DNA of 64,000 nucleotides. Source: Brachyhypopomus gauderio. Its lineage: Eukaryota > Chordata > Actinopteri > Gymnotiformes > Hypopomidae. The stretch is from positions 7,856,386-7,920,385 of the forward strand of contig NC_135211.1 in assembly GCF_052324685.1 (NCBI RefSeq), written 5' to 3'. The notes under the pieces are model-generated. The model did not search any database. It was given only the letters and a program-made list of their open reading frames with translations, and was not told where the DNA came from. Positions 53,801 to 64,000 of the stretch are shown here, piece by piece. Position 1 is the stretch's first letter. Each line of letters opens with the position of its first letter. The position numbers were made by a program, and so were the translations under genes.

Positions 53801-55089
53801 CCCTACGGTAATTACGGATACGGAGCCTTTCGTCCGGTTCCGGAGGTCGTTTCATCCGTCAGTGGGTCCGTTGCCAGAGCGCTTACGAATCCGTAGCAAC
53901 GGAGCAATATAAACGAGAAATCAGGGGGCAGTAGAGAGTCAGAAGCATCGGACGTACACCAATTCGGGAAAATCAATGAAGAAGAGTACTGGACTTTAAA
54001 AAATGACGCTCGAGTTAGAAGAGAAACTTTGCGAGTTGGTTAGAGGCTACATTCTGCTACGGTGCCAGGTCATCGCGATAAACAGCGATGCAAAAACAGC
54101 TGGGAGGAGATTGCTGGTGCGCCGGTGCCGGAAATTTGACTATACTGCCCTCTAGAGGATGTATTTAAAAAAATCATAACAACGTTGGAACCGGAAAGAG
54201 GTATAGTGGCCCGCTACGGAGGCTACGTTTGGTACGGACGGACGAAATTCGTCCGTGTCCGGAGGTATAAAGCCTGCTTAAAAGTCGTGTTTTTCTCAGC
54301 ACATATTTACTCAAGTAAAAGTAGAAGTCATTCATATTAAAACTACTCTTACAAGTACATTTTTGTCCATGTAAATGTAACGCGTTCCTACCCACCTCTG
54401 CATTCATCCACTACTTTTTAATGTAATTGTAACGTATTTTGTCAATTGTGATTTTTACACCGCAATCGAAATTTGTCCTCCGCTTTTAACCCATCTGTGC
54501 AGTTAGAACACACACACACACACACACACACACGTGATTACTAGGGGGCTGTGGATCACACGTGCCCAGAGCGGTGGGCAGCCCGGGGAGCAGTTGTGGT
54601 TAGGCAGGGTTGCCAACTCTCACGCATTGAGCGCGAGACACACGCATTTGACTGTTTTCACACGCTCTCACGCCACACTTCCGATATCTCACGCCGAAAA
54701 AAAAAATCCAGTTTATTTACCTCTAGGACATGTCCGGGGAAAAGAGGACGTCTGGTCACCCTAATATGTGTAATGACGCTGTCATGGTTTCGAGCAAAGC
54801 ACGTTGATGCCATTTTAGCAAAAGTAGCTTGTTAAGACATTAAGACACTCCACTGACCTGCTTTTCTGCAGCGTAGTATTGAACGAACCTCCTGCGTCGT
54901 TCGGCGGCGCGTTAGTTTCTCATCTACCAAAGGGTGCCTGTACAACTTAGGAAACCTTTCCTTGATAATAACAGACTTGCCTAAAAACGTACCGCGATAT
55001 ACACGCGCTTCCGCACCCTGCTTAATCATCAAAGCTTTATGTAAATATGGGGGAATATATCTGTTATTGAAAGAGTCCATTTGTGCCAT
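47405..55089 (-). CDS. TP53RK: TP53RK (PRPK/Bud32), KEOPS complex kinase, two coding exons
   Basis: Joined exons 55089-54858 and 47886-47405 give 237 aa (human about 253). TP53RK is the small atypical kinase/ATPase of the KEOPS complex, which makes the t6A base at position 37 of ANN-decoding tRNAs, and it was also described as a p53 kinase. Visible motifs: [11 protein letters not shown] loop (residues 23-33), catalytic Lys43 (VIIKERF), HGDLTTSN catalytic loop with Asp145, IDFGLS with Asp167, and the basic [12 protein letters not shown]-terminus conserved in vertebrates. As in Bud32 there is almost no C-lobe after the DFG region. It is divergently paired with SLC2A10. Confidence 0.95.
48221..49372. 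mobile_element. Non-autonomous hAT element in the TP53RK intron
   Basis: 1152 bp with ends TAGGGGTGTCA and TGACACGCCTA, and the 8-bp target CTGATTAG duplicated at 48213-48220 and 49373-49380. It holds a decayed copy (about 48330-48985) of the Harbinger-type MITE seen intact at 52664-53371. No transposase ORF. Confidence 0.9.
48330..48985. mobile_element. Diverged Harbinger-type MITE nested in the hAT element
   Basis: Starts TAAAGCCTGGTTTAAACTAG and matches the 52664-53371 element along most of its length (for example GGTCGTGCACCTCTCGAA). The right terminus is worn (GCGAAAGTATAATCC). Older than the second copy. Confidence 0.8.
49694..50965. mobile_element. Inverted-repeat element with an internal minisatellite
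   Basis: TATAGGGCTTGAAA at 49694 is matched by an exact inverted copy at 50952-50965. The 1.27-kb interior has no ORF of note. Its right third is a minisatellite. Superfamily not determined, and I could not fix a target duplication. Confidence 0.65.
50518..50945 (+). repeat. Purine-rich minisatellite (GCAGATGG/AGCAGAGGG units)
   Basis: Irregular repeats of ~9-21 bp such as GGGGCAGATGGGCCAGA and GGAGCAGA, almost all purine on the plus strand. It follows a CA-rich stretch (50425-50516). The long frames on both strands here are by-products. Confidence 0.92.
51533..52005. mobile_element. LINE/SINE-like 3' fragment, copy 1
   Basis: Shares long stretches with 58723-59180 (TTTATATAGCG, AAGGTCGCTTTACAATTTTA, AACCCAAGACCCCAGTGCT). 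A common fish dispersed repeat, non-coding. Confidence 0.75.
52664..53371. mobile_element. Harbinger-type MITE, 708 bp
   Basis: Inverted ends AGCCTGGTTTATACTT and AAGTATAAACCAGGCT with TTA duplicated at 52661-52663 and 53372-53374. GC-rich at both ends with many CGCGC motifs. No transposase. Confidence 0.88.
53718..54850. other. TP53RK intron, repeat-rich remainder
   Basis: 53783-54280 looks like a further MITE (starting AAAGGCCCATTCACACC, ending GGAGGTATAAAGCCTGC). 54388-54401 is a hAT-like right end (CCTACCCACCTCTG). A CA microsatellite lies at 54513-54534. No gene found. Confidence 0.5.
54858..55089 (-). CDS. TP53RK: TP53RK coding exon 1
   Basis: 232 nt from ATG 55089 to the donor AAGCAG|GTCAGT at 54858/54857. 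Two in-frame ATGs lie upstream (55155 and 55116) in hydrophobic codons unlike other family members, and one lies 9 nt downstream (55080), so the 55089 start is the most plausible but not proven. Confidence 0.9.
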
Positions 55090-55228
55090 GGCTTTTCCTT
55101 TTTGTAGTTGAAACATGGTGAAGGCAACCGCAGTAACTGCAGTGAATATTTTCAATATAAAAGTCTTACTTTAAAGAAGGAATGTGTGAACATCCCCGTA
55201 AGAAATGCGATTGCGCTTTGGTTATATT

Positions 55229-56390
55229 CAGAGCCGGCCCTGACCAATGTGGTGCCCTAGACGAGATTTTGGTTGGCGCCCCCTGTATCATCAATCATCG
55301 GGTTGATTGTGTCACTATTAAAGAAACAAATAAAAAGCAAATGACTTAAATATTACCATATAACAAGCAATAAATATAAAGGTGTTGCACAAAAAATATT
55401 TTAAAACTATTTTACATAACGTAGTGCAGAGAACAACTTTTAAATATTAAAAATAAATTAAAGAATAAAAACAACTACCACCAGTGCAAATCAGGGCAAT
55501 TTGCCTACTGCAACATTATTATTTCAAAAGTGCATCCACAATATTAGTATATATTTATTTTAAGCTAAGCTAATCATAGCACCTACTATGATTGGGCAGT
55601 ATGATGACAGTGGCGGTTTTCACTAAGATCATACAGAGGGGAAAAAGCCACAATGACGATTGAGTGTTAGTTGTGAGTCAAGCGAGCTGGTTTCAAAGAA
55701 AAACACAACAGCTACAGATTGGCAACATTTTGGATTTGTTTCAAATAAAAATGAGAGACCATTGGAGCACGCCCCCACGATTCTAATTCGATAATATGAT
55801 TGGTTGATAAAACTGCCAATCTATAATAAAAGCTCTCAATGTAAAAGGGCCTTTCTCTCTTTTACCTAGAAACAACGGTGTGAAATATTCTGATTGGTTG
55901 ATTTTTTATTTCACCGCTGAGGTTTTTTTCAAGCACAAGTACGAAAAGTGGATTTGAAAGCCGATTTATAGGAAAAATACAAATTATTGGTGAAGCGTTA
56001 TTAACATATATTACATATAATAGATAAAGCATCCTTTTTAAGATCAATTAACCTTCAGAGAAGGCGTTGAAGTCTCTGACGGTTCGCCAATGGTTTAGTG
56101 TTAATTCACCACATATTACCATTATATTACCTGTTTTTTGCCGCCTTTCTTCCTCCACTTTTCTCATTTTTCTACCCTGGGCACCAGAGGACTTCTGCCT
56201 TTTTGACGTCTTTACAGGGAGATGTCACTCACTCTGTGGTGTACAGAGAAACAGTAACGAGGTGCGCAGAGCGCGCGGGTGATAGGTGTCGTTTGTTGTT
56301 ATTATAAGAATTATTAATTTGTCTAATATTATTAAACAATGAAATTATGAGTATGTGGACTTTGCTTGTTTTCACATTTATTAATTGTTC

Positions 56391-56421
<31 letters not shown>

Positions 56422-56502
56422 CCGCATGCACGCGAGCGCCCCCCTGGACAGCCGGCGCCCCTAGCATTTGCCTATATCGCCGTAATGGAAGGGCCGGCCC
56501 TG
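55229..56502. mobile_element. hAT element between TP53RK and SLC2A10
   Basis: 1274 bp with ends CAGAGCCGGCCCTG and GGGCCGGCCCTG, flanked by GTTATATT at 55221-55228 and 56503-56510. No intact transposase; a run of more than 20 A begins at 56398. It lies in the shared upstream region of the two divergent genes. Confidence 0.88.
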
Positions 56503-56510
56503 GTTATATT

Positions 56511-57976
56511 CATAGCATTATGATATATAGCAGATAAATAAAAAATAATAATAAAAACCTTTTTATTCATTTATTATTTTTATTCCATAACTGTTAGTAT
56601 AAATGTGAAGGCTCTGCTGTACGAGTTTTTTTTCTCAGTTAAAACTGAAAATTACCTAATAAAATACTTACTAATACTTTTCACGGGCTACTTTATAGAT
56701 AGATATCTATAGAAAGATATGTGTAGTGAATCATTTTCCAAAACGTGGTTATCAAGGTGCATGCTTAAACTCGGTAATCCAATTAATTTTGACGATTCTT
56801 GAACCAAAGCTAACTGAATACAGTTTTAAAACTAATATTTACCTACCCAATGTAGAGACCAAAGCCTATTTTTAATCAAAATTTTATACATAAACAAATT
56901 GAAAAGATGAGTGCATTGTAGATTTTGTATTTTAGCGCGTTAACATGACGCATGCAAAGCTGAGACAGCATTACTGTCCAAAAAATCCTGTTGACAGAAA
57001 ATGATATTTAATTTGTTGCATTGTCATTCATGCGCTTATGTCGGCTCCTTTGTGATAGTAAAGTAGTCTCTTAATTTTCTTGTAATCCAAGTAGGGCTAT
57101 TGCTTATTCATGAGGAACTCTGTATTTTTAGAATATTCTGCCACGTCGATTGTAACTTCCTTGTCCTGAATTAAGATCCCGGTGTGAAAGTTCCGATTCG
57201 CACAATGAGGGACGTCTAAAATTACGAAAAGAAAATACCGATGGAGGAGGACATTTTTATAAAGAACTCGGCTGTTGTGTTGAGATTATTCAAATGGTAA
57301 GAGTATAGCTTTAGGAGTTTTCTTGGCTGGAGTCAATATTTTGCTTCGTCATACGTTTTTTTTCCTACAGTTAATCAAGAATCAAAACATCCTTTCCTAT
57401 TCCTGTCGCGACAATTTGGGTTTTACTTTATGGTGATCTAAAAGAATATGCTAACATGATCCGTGTACGTCTTACGGTCGACAAAGATGTTAAAACTCTC
57501 GAACGAAACTGCCCGATTTTCAATTAGCTATAGGCTACTTGACAGACCTAACAGCTAATATGGCAATTATTTCGCACCACACTTTTGAAATAAGATTACT
57601 GTGACAAACCTGCAAAGTTTAATGTGCATATACAATTGGCGGTGTTGCTACGATAGATTTGGAGGCGCATTACAACCTAGAAGCTGAATCTGATTGTTTA
57701 TTTATACTTAAGTAGGCAACCTCAAGTGGAATTATCTAAAACCATGAGTATCAACAAGGTAGTTGTCATAGTGACATGGTTGCATCAATGATCCTCTGGG
57801 CGGACGGTCAGACAAGGCTTTAAAAACAGTTTTAGGATCCGTGCAAACATTATCAGTAAAGAGGGGAAAGCCTGATGCAACTTCGTTTGTTGCTTTTTGC
57901 AGGACTCCTTTTCTCAGGCGAGAAAACCCTGTTGCCTGTATGATCCAGCTTTGAAGTTACATAAAATTAAAAAAAA
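56511..57976. other. SLC2A10 upstream region
   Basis: No coding sequence seen. A possible 5' UTR exon ends at 57296 (CAAATG|GTAAGA), with an acceptor TTTTTGCAG at 57902 in front of the first coding exon. This is inferred from splice-site shape only. Confidence 0.4.
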
Positions 57977-57980
57977 ATGG
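57977..57980 (+). CDS. SLC2A10: SLC2A10 coding exon 1 (ATG G)
   Basis: Only four coding bases, followed by GTAAGT. The human gene likewise starts with a very short coding part in exon 1. The split Gly codon is completed at 60363. Confidence 0.85.
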
Positions 57981-60900
57981 GTAAGTCTTTTCAGCTTGAT
58001 CTTCAGTTGCATTATGATTGTTACTGTCATAGTCAAATTCCTTTTGCATTTCTCCTATATAAAATAAAATTTACTTTAATTGTAATTCCAACCAGTTTAA
58101 TTAAAAGGCTAACTGCACGGTTATACATTTCCAGAAACAGTGCTGGATGGCCCTGCTTTTTCAGTTGTGCTCAAAATAATAGCAGTGTCTTTAAAACAAT
58201 GAGTAAATGTCAAAAGTCTTCTAACAAATTGTAATTTAATAAACACAAATGCATTGGGGACACAGCACATTTATTCCAAAGCAGGACAATTGGGAAAAGT
58301 AATTAAAACTCAAATAATAATAATGATATTTCACAGAAAGTCAGAAACGTAATGTTTAAAAAAATAGCAGCATTGACATCTTTTCTTGGAAACTCAAAAA
58401 TGTACTGCACAAAGAGATTCTTGATAAGCCAACTTGGCGGAGTATCCTAAACTAATATTTTGTTGTAAAACCACGGTTTCTGATAACTGCTTCACATCTG
58501 TGGTGCATGGAGTCATCCAATTTCTGGCAACGGTCAACAGGTATTGCAGCCCAGGTCAATTGTACTATATTCCACAATTACCCTGCATTTCTTGGTTTTG
58601 CCTCATGCACTGCATTATGTCAGCCCATAAGTCCGGGGATTGTGCTGGCCACTCCATCAGTTGAATCATGTTCGTCTGGAACCATGCTTTTGCTCGCTTG
58701 CTGGTATGTTTTGGGTCATTATGAATGAATGAATGTTCAACTTATATAGCGCCTTTCTATATACCCAAGGTCGCTTTACAATTTTAACACAGGTACAACC
58801 AATCACACTCCGGTGAGAAGCGGCAGCCAATTACACACAGCGTACTCTCCACAGCCCCCTGGGGGACTGAATAGGGTGCAGGAAGGGGAGAGAGGACAGA
58901 CCCTAGTGGCAGAGCACCATCCACCATATACAAGCACACACTCAGACAACTGCTTTTTATTGGACATCAAATCAAATATATTTGTATAGGACATGAAGGG
59001 ACAAAGACATACACTCAGGGAGAATTTGTCAGGGAATCAGGGACTGCCAATTTACTTAATCTCCATGTCTTTGGACTGTGGGAGCAAACCAGAGACCCCA
59101 GATACTCAGATAGAGACTTGAACCCAAGACCCCAGTGCTGAGAGGCAAACATGCTATCCACCAAGCCACCATGTTGCCCATGTGATTATCTTGTTGAAAG
59201 GCCCACCTCAAAGGCATTTCCTCTTCAGCATATGGCAGCATGATTTCTTCCAATATCCTGATGTACTCAAATTGATCCATGATCCCTGGTATGCGATAAA
59301 TAGGACCAACACCATAGTAGGAGAAACATCCCCATATCATGATGCTTCCACCACCATGCTTAACCATCTTCACTCACTGGGTACTGTGGCTTGTATTCTA
59401 TGTTTGCAGGACATCTGATGTACAGTCTGTGACCCTTGGACCCAAAAAGAAGAACCTTGCTTTCATCAGTCCACAAAATGTTACGCCATTTCTTCTCAGG
59501 CAAATTCTAACTGCTTCTGCACATGTCTTTTATTTAACAGTGGGACTTTGCGGGGGCTTCTTGCTGGTAGGTTGATTTCAACAAGACGTCTTCTGATTGT
59601 ACCAGTACTCACAATCAACTGAAGATCTTCCTTGATCCTCTTGGAGCCTATCATTGGCTGAGCCTTTACCAGTTTGGCTATTCTCCTATCCATTCAAGGA
59701 GTTATTTTTCTTCTTCCCATTTCAAACGCTCATATTTAGAAGTGTCTTGAACGACCCATTTTTCTTGTTTATTCAGGACAAATGCACAGCCAGCATGTCA
59801 GTTGCCTTGCTTCTTAAATAAGGATCATGTTAACACCCTTTTTCCCCCAGAATGCCCTCCCTAAGTGACAGGCTCCCTAATTGAACTCACCACTGCTATT
59901 TATTTGAACACACACTTTTCAGTTAATCATTAAATTTCACAGAATCTGCAATATGCATGGGTGGCCTGTTGGGTTTGTTGGTTTTCTATACCCTTATTAT
60001 ACCCTCCAAAAACTTACTTGTGGTGTAGAGGTTGAAATTTTAACAAAAACATTGATTTATCTTGCTGCTGTTGGGGCACTGCTATTATTTTGAGCACTAC
60101 TGTATATAAGCTAAATTCTAGAGAGGTTTCATTTTCAGTATTTACTGTTTGAGAAGACTGATGACTAGAGTGAACTAATTGGCTAGTGTTCTTCTTGTTG
60201 CAGTAACATGCAATGCTATTCCGTGTAGACTAAATGTGTGCACTTTATGTTGTGAAGTTATATTAACGGTCAGTAACAACAAAGTTATAACATCTGAGTG
60301 GATCTGCAAAGAAGTACATGCAAGGCAATACCAAACAACTGATGAATTCCTTTTTCCTGTAGGCCCTGTTCTGGTGCTTGCTACAGCTGTGTCCACACTT
60401 GGTGGTCTAGTCTTTGGCTACGAACTTGGAATTATCTCTGGTGCCCTGTTACTGCTCCAAGCCCAGTTCCACTTGAACTGTGTCCAGCAGGAGACTGTGG
60501 TCAGTGCTCTTCTCATTGGGGCCATTTGTTCCTCTGTGATTGGTGGCTGGCTGATTGACCACCATGGTAGGAAGGCATCCATCTTGCTTAGCAACCTTCT
60601 CATCCTTGGAGGCAGCCTGGTTCTTAGCGTGGGCAACTCCTTTGCAATGTTGGCTACTGGCCGGATTGTGGTGGGATTTGCCATATGTTTGTCTTCAATG
60701 TCCTGCTGCATCTTTGTCTCAGAGATGGTGGAGCCGAGACGCAGAGGTCTGATGGTTACACTGTATGAAGCTGGTGTTACTGCTGGGATTCTGCTGGCTT
60801 ATGCAGTCAACTATGTCTTTTCAGCTACTCAAGAAGGATGGAGATACATGTTTGGGTTAGCCAGTATCCCTTCTCTCGCTCAGCTGTTTTCTGTTTGGGT

Positions 60901-63205
60901 CTTGCCATCTCACCACGGGACTGTAGTTAGACTTATAACAGAAACTCAAAGCCCAAGTGATCAAAGTGACAGTGTTGAAGAAGGGACTTTGAACCAAGCT
61001 CAAGTAGGCAAAAAGCAGTATTCTGTCTTACAGCTATTTCACCACAAAGACAACATGTGCACTAGGACCATAATTGGCATTGGATTAGTGCTCTTCCAAC
61101 AGTTCACAGGTCAGCCAAATGTCCTCTTCTACGCCTCAACCATCTTTCAGTCAGTGGGCTTTAAAAGCAATGCATCAGCTGTATTGGCCTCAGTCGGTCT
61201 TGGGATAGTTAAAGTCATTGCGACCATGGTGGCGATGATCTGTGCAGATAAGGTTGGCCGCAGGCCACTTCTCATTAGTGGTTGCCTAGTGATGTCTATC
61301 GGTTTAATACTTATTGGATTCCTAAACAGACACACTGTGTTTGATGCAGCAAGACAGTGTAGCTCTTCTGAGCTTCACCCAAATGGCACCATACTACCTG
61401 CAAAATCCATGGATCTACAGAAGATTATTAACAGTACCACAGATGCTGGGTATTTAGATACTTCTACAGCTTTTCATGCTGTGGAGACATTTAATTGGCT
61501 TGTTTTGATCAGCATGATGTCAGTTGTCAGTGCTTTCTCTGTGGGGTTTGGACCAAGTAAGTAGAATTTTGCTTGTACCAAACCCTTAAATATTCACAAG
61601 GTTGTTATTTCTCTAACACTGAGCAAAACTCGCATGGTGACTTACAGTGACCTGGCTTGTGCTTAGTGAAATCTTCCCAGCAGAGGTGCGAGGACGAGCA
61701 TTTGCATTCACCAGCTGCTTCAACTGGATGGCCAACCTGATAGTAACCTTCTCTTTCCTGAATGTAATAGGTATGTATGAAAAGTTATATTGCATCCAGA
61801 CTTCAAAAGTCAAAGTCATTGTTTTTTTATTGTTAATACTGCAGCATGTACAGAACATACAGAGGTTTGAAATTGTATTTCCCTCCTACACAGGTGCATC
61901 AGTAAACAAGTAGTTGTAATACACCAGGCATGAATATGTATTTATTTAGTTGTTTTTTTTTTTGTAGTTTATGAGACTAATGCTTGATTAATTTGTCCTC
62001 ACTCAGATGTGATAGGCCTTTCTGGAACATTCTTTGTCAATGGCGTGATTGCACTGGCAGCTGTTGTTTTCATATACCTCCTGCTACCAGAGACCAAGGG
62101 CAAATCTCTTCAGGATATTGACAATGAGCTCTGTGAAAGACGGTTAGTTGAGATTAGCATTTTTGAACATGCGATGTATAAAAAAAATAATAGTACAGCA
62201 TTTCCTTTCAAAATATCTAATATACAGTACTGCACAAAAGTCTAGGCCACCATTACATTTGTCGCGAGCAATTGTATACTAACCATATAGTTATTTCTCT
62301 CTATTAGAATACAACCAGAAAATACAGGAAACCTGTCTCATTATATATATATATATATATATATGCATACATACACACACACACAAAATTGTATACTAAC
62401 CATATAGTTATTTCTCTCTATTAGAATACAACCGAAACCTGTCTCATTATATATATATACATTACATATATACATACATACATTCATACACACACACACA
62501 CACACACACACACAACCAGTCAAACGTTTGGACTCATCTGACCAAATGCATTTTCTTAATATAAAAAAAGCATTTTAAACTAAGGGGTTATGCAAAATCT
62601 TTTTTAGAAGACAAAAATAATTTGGGAAAGGTGTTCTTATATTTTAATTAATTGTCAACACAGATACCCTATTTTAAATGCACACCTGAGGGACTTTAGT
62701 TCCTCTCTGCACTGTCCAAGTGCTCTGCATAAGTGAGTGTCATAATAATGGACGGGATATATATATATATATATATATGTATTTTGTATGCATCTGAATA
62801 GTCTGAAAAATAATGATGTATGGTTATTATACCACATTATAACATCTAATTGTGGCCCAACACTTTCGCACATTACTGCATATATAAAACCCACCGCTGT
62901 TGATATATAAAAAACACCTCTACTATTGTCACATCAATAAGAGAAAACCCATGTTGGATCAGTGAATACATGTAAGACAACAAAGTTACCACTAGAGGGA
63001 GAAATTGTCATGTTTGGATAAAATATGTTGTCTCCTGTATTGCAGATTGCATATTAAATATCAGAGGTACAAAAATACATTACATTTATTACATTACATT
63101 TTTTTTTCTAGATTTCCTTATAGAGAAGAATTGTGCAGCATGTTCCAGAGAAGACATTTCTCAGCAGGATATCAAAGAGTCTCTTTGAGAAATTCATCAA
63201 TGTGA
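57977..63205 (+). CDS. SLC2A10: SLC2A10 (GLUT10), facilitative sugar transporter, five coding exons
   Basis: Join of 57977-57980, 60363-61556, 61648-61770, 62007-62142 and 63112-63205, 1551 nt, 516 aa (human 541). GLUT10 is a 12-helix class III GLUT transporter of the major facilitator superfamily, reported to carry glucose or dehydroascorbate in endomembranes; loss causes arterial tortuosity syndrome in humans. Seen here: the helix 1 FGYELG motif (residues 19-24), DHHGRK after helix 2 (67-72), EPRRRG after helix 4, QQFTGQPN in helix 7, DKVGRR after helix 8, a long extracellular loop with NGT and NST sequons before helix 10, and PETKGKSL after helix 12. All splice phases agree. Human SLC2A10 also neighbours TP53RK. 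Confidence 0.95.
58162..60102 (-). mobile_element. Dead Tc1-like transposon in SLC2A10 intron 1
   Basis: Ends CAGTTGTGCTCAAAATAATA and the inverse TATTATTTTGAGCACTACTG, with TA on the right. Minus-strand transposase fragments: helix-turn-helix part (59693-59496, [18 protein letters not shown]), DDE part (59373-59190, [16 protein letters not shown] and FQQDNH), then after a repeat insertion the closing HNDPKHTS ... PAQSPDLW (58735-58620). Stops and the insertion inactivate it. Confidence 0.9.
58723..59180. mobile_element. LINE/SINE-like 3' fragment, copy 2, inside the Tc1 element
   Basis: Same family as 51533-52005. It interrupts the Tc1 transposase between the second catalytic Asp region and the final Glu region. 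Confidence 0.78.
60363..61556 (+). CDS. SLC2A10: SLC2A10 coding exon 2
   Basis: 1194 nt from the acceptor TTTTCCTGTAG to the donor ACCAA|GTAAGT. Encodes residues 2-399 plus the first base of Met400: helices 1-9, the long loop and helix 10. A long open frame continues upstream into the intron, but family alignment and the acceptor fix the exon start. Confidence 0.95.
61648..61770 (+). CDS. SLC2A10: SLC2A10 coding exon 3
   Basis: 123 nt, CTTACAG acceptor and GTATGT donor. Encodes [20 protein letters not shown] onward, helix 10-11 of the GLUT fold. Confidence 0.93.
62007..62142 (+). CDS. SLC2A10: SLC2A10 coding exon 4
   Basis: 136 nt, CACTCAG acceptor and GTTAGT donor. Encodes helix 12 and the PETKGKSL motif. 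Confidence 0.93.
62265..62516 (+). repeat. Tandem duplication with TA and CA microsatellites, SLC2A10 intron 4
   Basis: A ~75-bp block (GTATACTAACCATATAG ... ACCTGTCTCATTATATA) occurs twice, each ending in a TA repeat, followed by a CA run at 62490-62514. A further TA run is at 62757-62778. Confidence 0.85.
63112..63205 (+). CDS. SLC2A10: SLC2A10 coding exon 5
   Basis: 94 nt, TTTTTCTAG acceptor, stop TGA 63203-63205. Encodes a 31-residue cytoplasmic tail ([19 protein letters not shown]). Confidence 0.88.
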
Positions 63206-64000
63206 CATTTAAAAACATCACTGTGGCAAACTAGTCATTAGAAAATACCTGATTGTTTTTACAGCAATAGCAATCATTTTACTATGATGTATATTCGATG
63301 TATAAATAGTATTAGACTTCTGAATTTGAGTTCTAGATGCCATGCACTCATTGTTTAAATGTATGGAAGGTCCTTCCAACCTAAAGCTAAATGTTACCAA
63401 ACTAAATAGTTAGTATGAGGAATCCAGTGCAATAATTTAAGGACGGACTACTTTAGACATGTTGAACCCTTTTCTGGATTTACAACCTATACAAAATATT
63501 TAGTTGTTTTGTATACAACCTATACAAAATATTTAAATGAACTTCATTAGCCAGGTAGTACCAGATGATGATCTGCATCTAAGCATCAAATTATAGCACA
63601 AATGCTCAATTTACATCTGAACCCTAAATATTCAAAATATCCATCCTATCCATGATTTTTGCATTCAAACCTTATTAGCATTCAATAACCTTGGTAGGAT
63701 ATGTGCGTGCTGATCACATCTGACATGATGTGTTGTTTATATGCATCAGGGAGATTCAGGCAGTGTTACGAATGGAAAAACAAATTCCTCTTCAAAATAA
63801 TTAAATATTCAGAAGGACACATTGAGAAATTTACACATGCGATAAATAAAACACGTTTATTTACACAAATATCCTGAAATACTACTAATCTATTTTAGAA
63901 CATACACATATGTACAATGACGTTTGAGAGTGAAATTCTAATTTTCAGGTCTTGTGTATTTCTATTAGGCTATTCATAATAGAGATGTACATTGGTATTG
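63206..64000 (+). other. SLC2A10 3' UTR and flank
   Basis: AT-rich. A 20-bp direct duplication (ACAACCTATACAAAATATTT) is at 63482-63533 and a candidate AATAAA at 63845-63850. No further gene seen. Confidence 0.5.

Noticed and set aside
60179-60362. Upstream extension of the SLC2A10 frame as an alternative N-terminus
   Set aside because: The extension is not GLUT-like, lacks an ATG at its first codon and ends in a consensus acceptor; the 57977 exon fits the phase.

Overview
This is vertebrate nuclear DNA, most probably from a ray-finned fish. It has intron-containing genes with GT/AG splice sites and a dense mix of fish-type transposons: L2-like LINEs, Gmr1-like Ty3/Gypsy elements, a class I-like endogenous retrovirus, hAT, Harbinger and Tc1 elements. 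It also carries the neighbouring genes TP53RK and SLC2A10, which are adjacent in human as well. I cannot name the species.

Layout. 1-9448: a tandem array of ~782-bp units, each with one tRNA-Leu gene (anticodon UAA); eleven full-length copies lie in the window, at least four with near-consensus folds, and the array continues upstream. 9780-10998: a decayed L2-like LINE. 11199-45605: one old Gmr1-like Gypsy element (called B here, minus strand) blown apart by later insertions. These are a second Gypsy element A (12778-17720) in its RT; a LINE G (~19015-25497) in its integrase, itself holding a small LTR element E (20625-22796); an L2 plus endogenous-retrovirus composite (26227-~36850, retrovirus F at 28288-36704) in its protease; and a third Gypsy element C (38111-45549) in its 5' LTR, itself holding a ~690-bp insertion. 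Target-site duplications support A (CCAT), C (TGGGC), E (GATAA) and F (CATAG).

45660-57976: TP53RK (minus strand, two coding exons, 237 aa) with a 7-kb intron stuffed with DNA transposons, then a ~2.9-kb divergent intergenic region carrying a 1.27-kb hAT element. 57977-63205: SLC2A10 (plus strand, five coding exons, 516 aa, first coding exon only 4 nt), with a dead Tc1 element in intron 1 and microsatellites in intron 4. The last 800 bp are 3' flank.

How the parts relate. TP53RK encodes the Bud32-type kinase of the KEOPS tRNA-modification complex and SLC2A10 encodes the facilitative transporter GLUT10; they are transcribed divergently from neighbouring promoters. Everything between 9.8 and 45.6 kb is transposon-derived. 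A, B and C share the unusual gene order gag-PR-IN-RT-RH and a SCAN-like capsid. The most unusual items are E (no polymerase, a repetitive acidic ORF, identical LTRs), F (LTRs ~99.7% identical around a wrecked interior), and the tRNA-Leu array.
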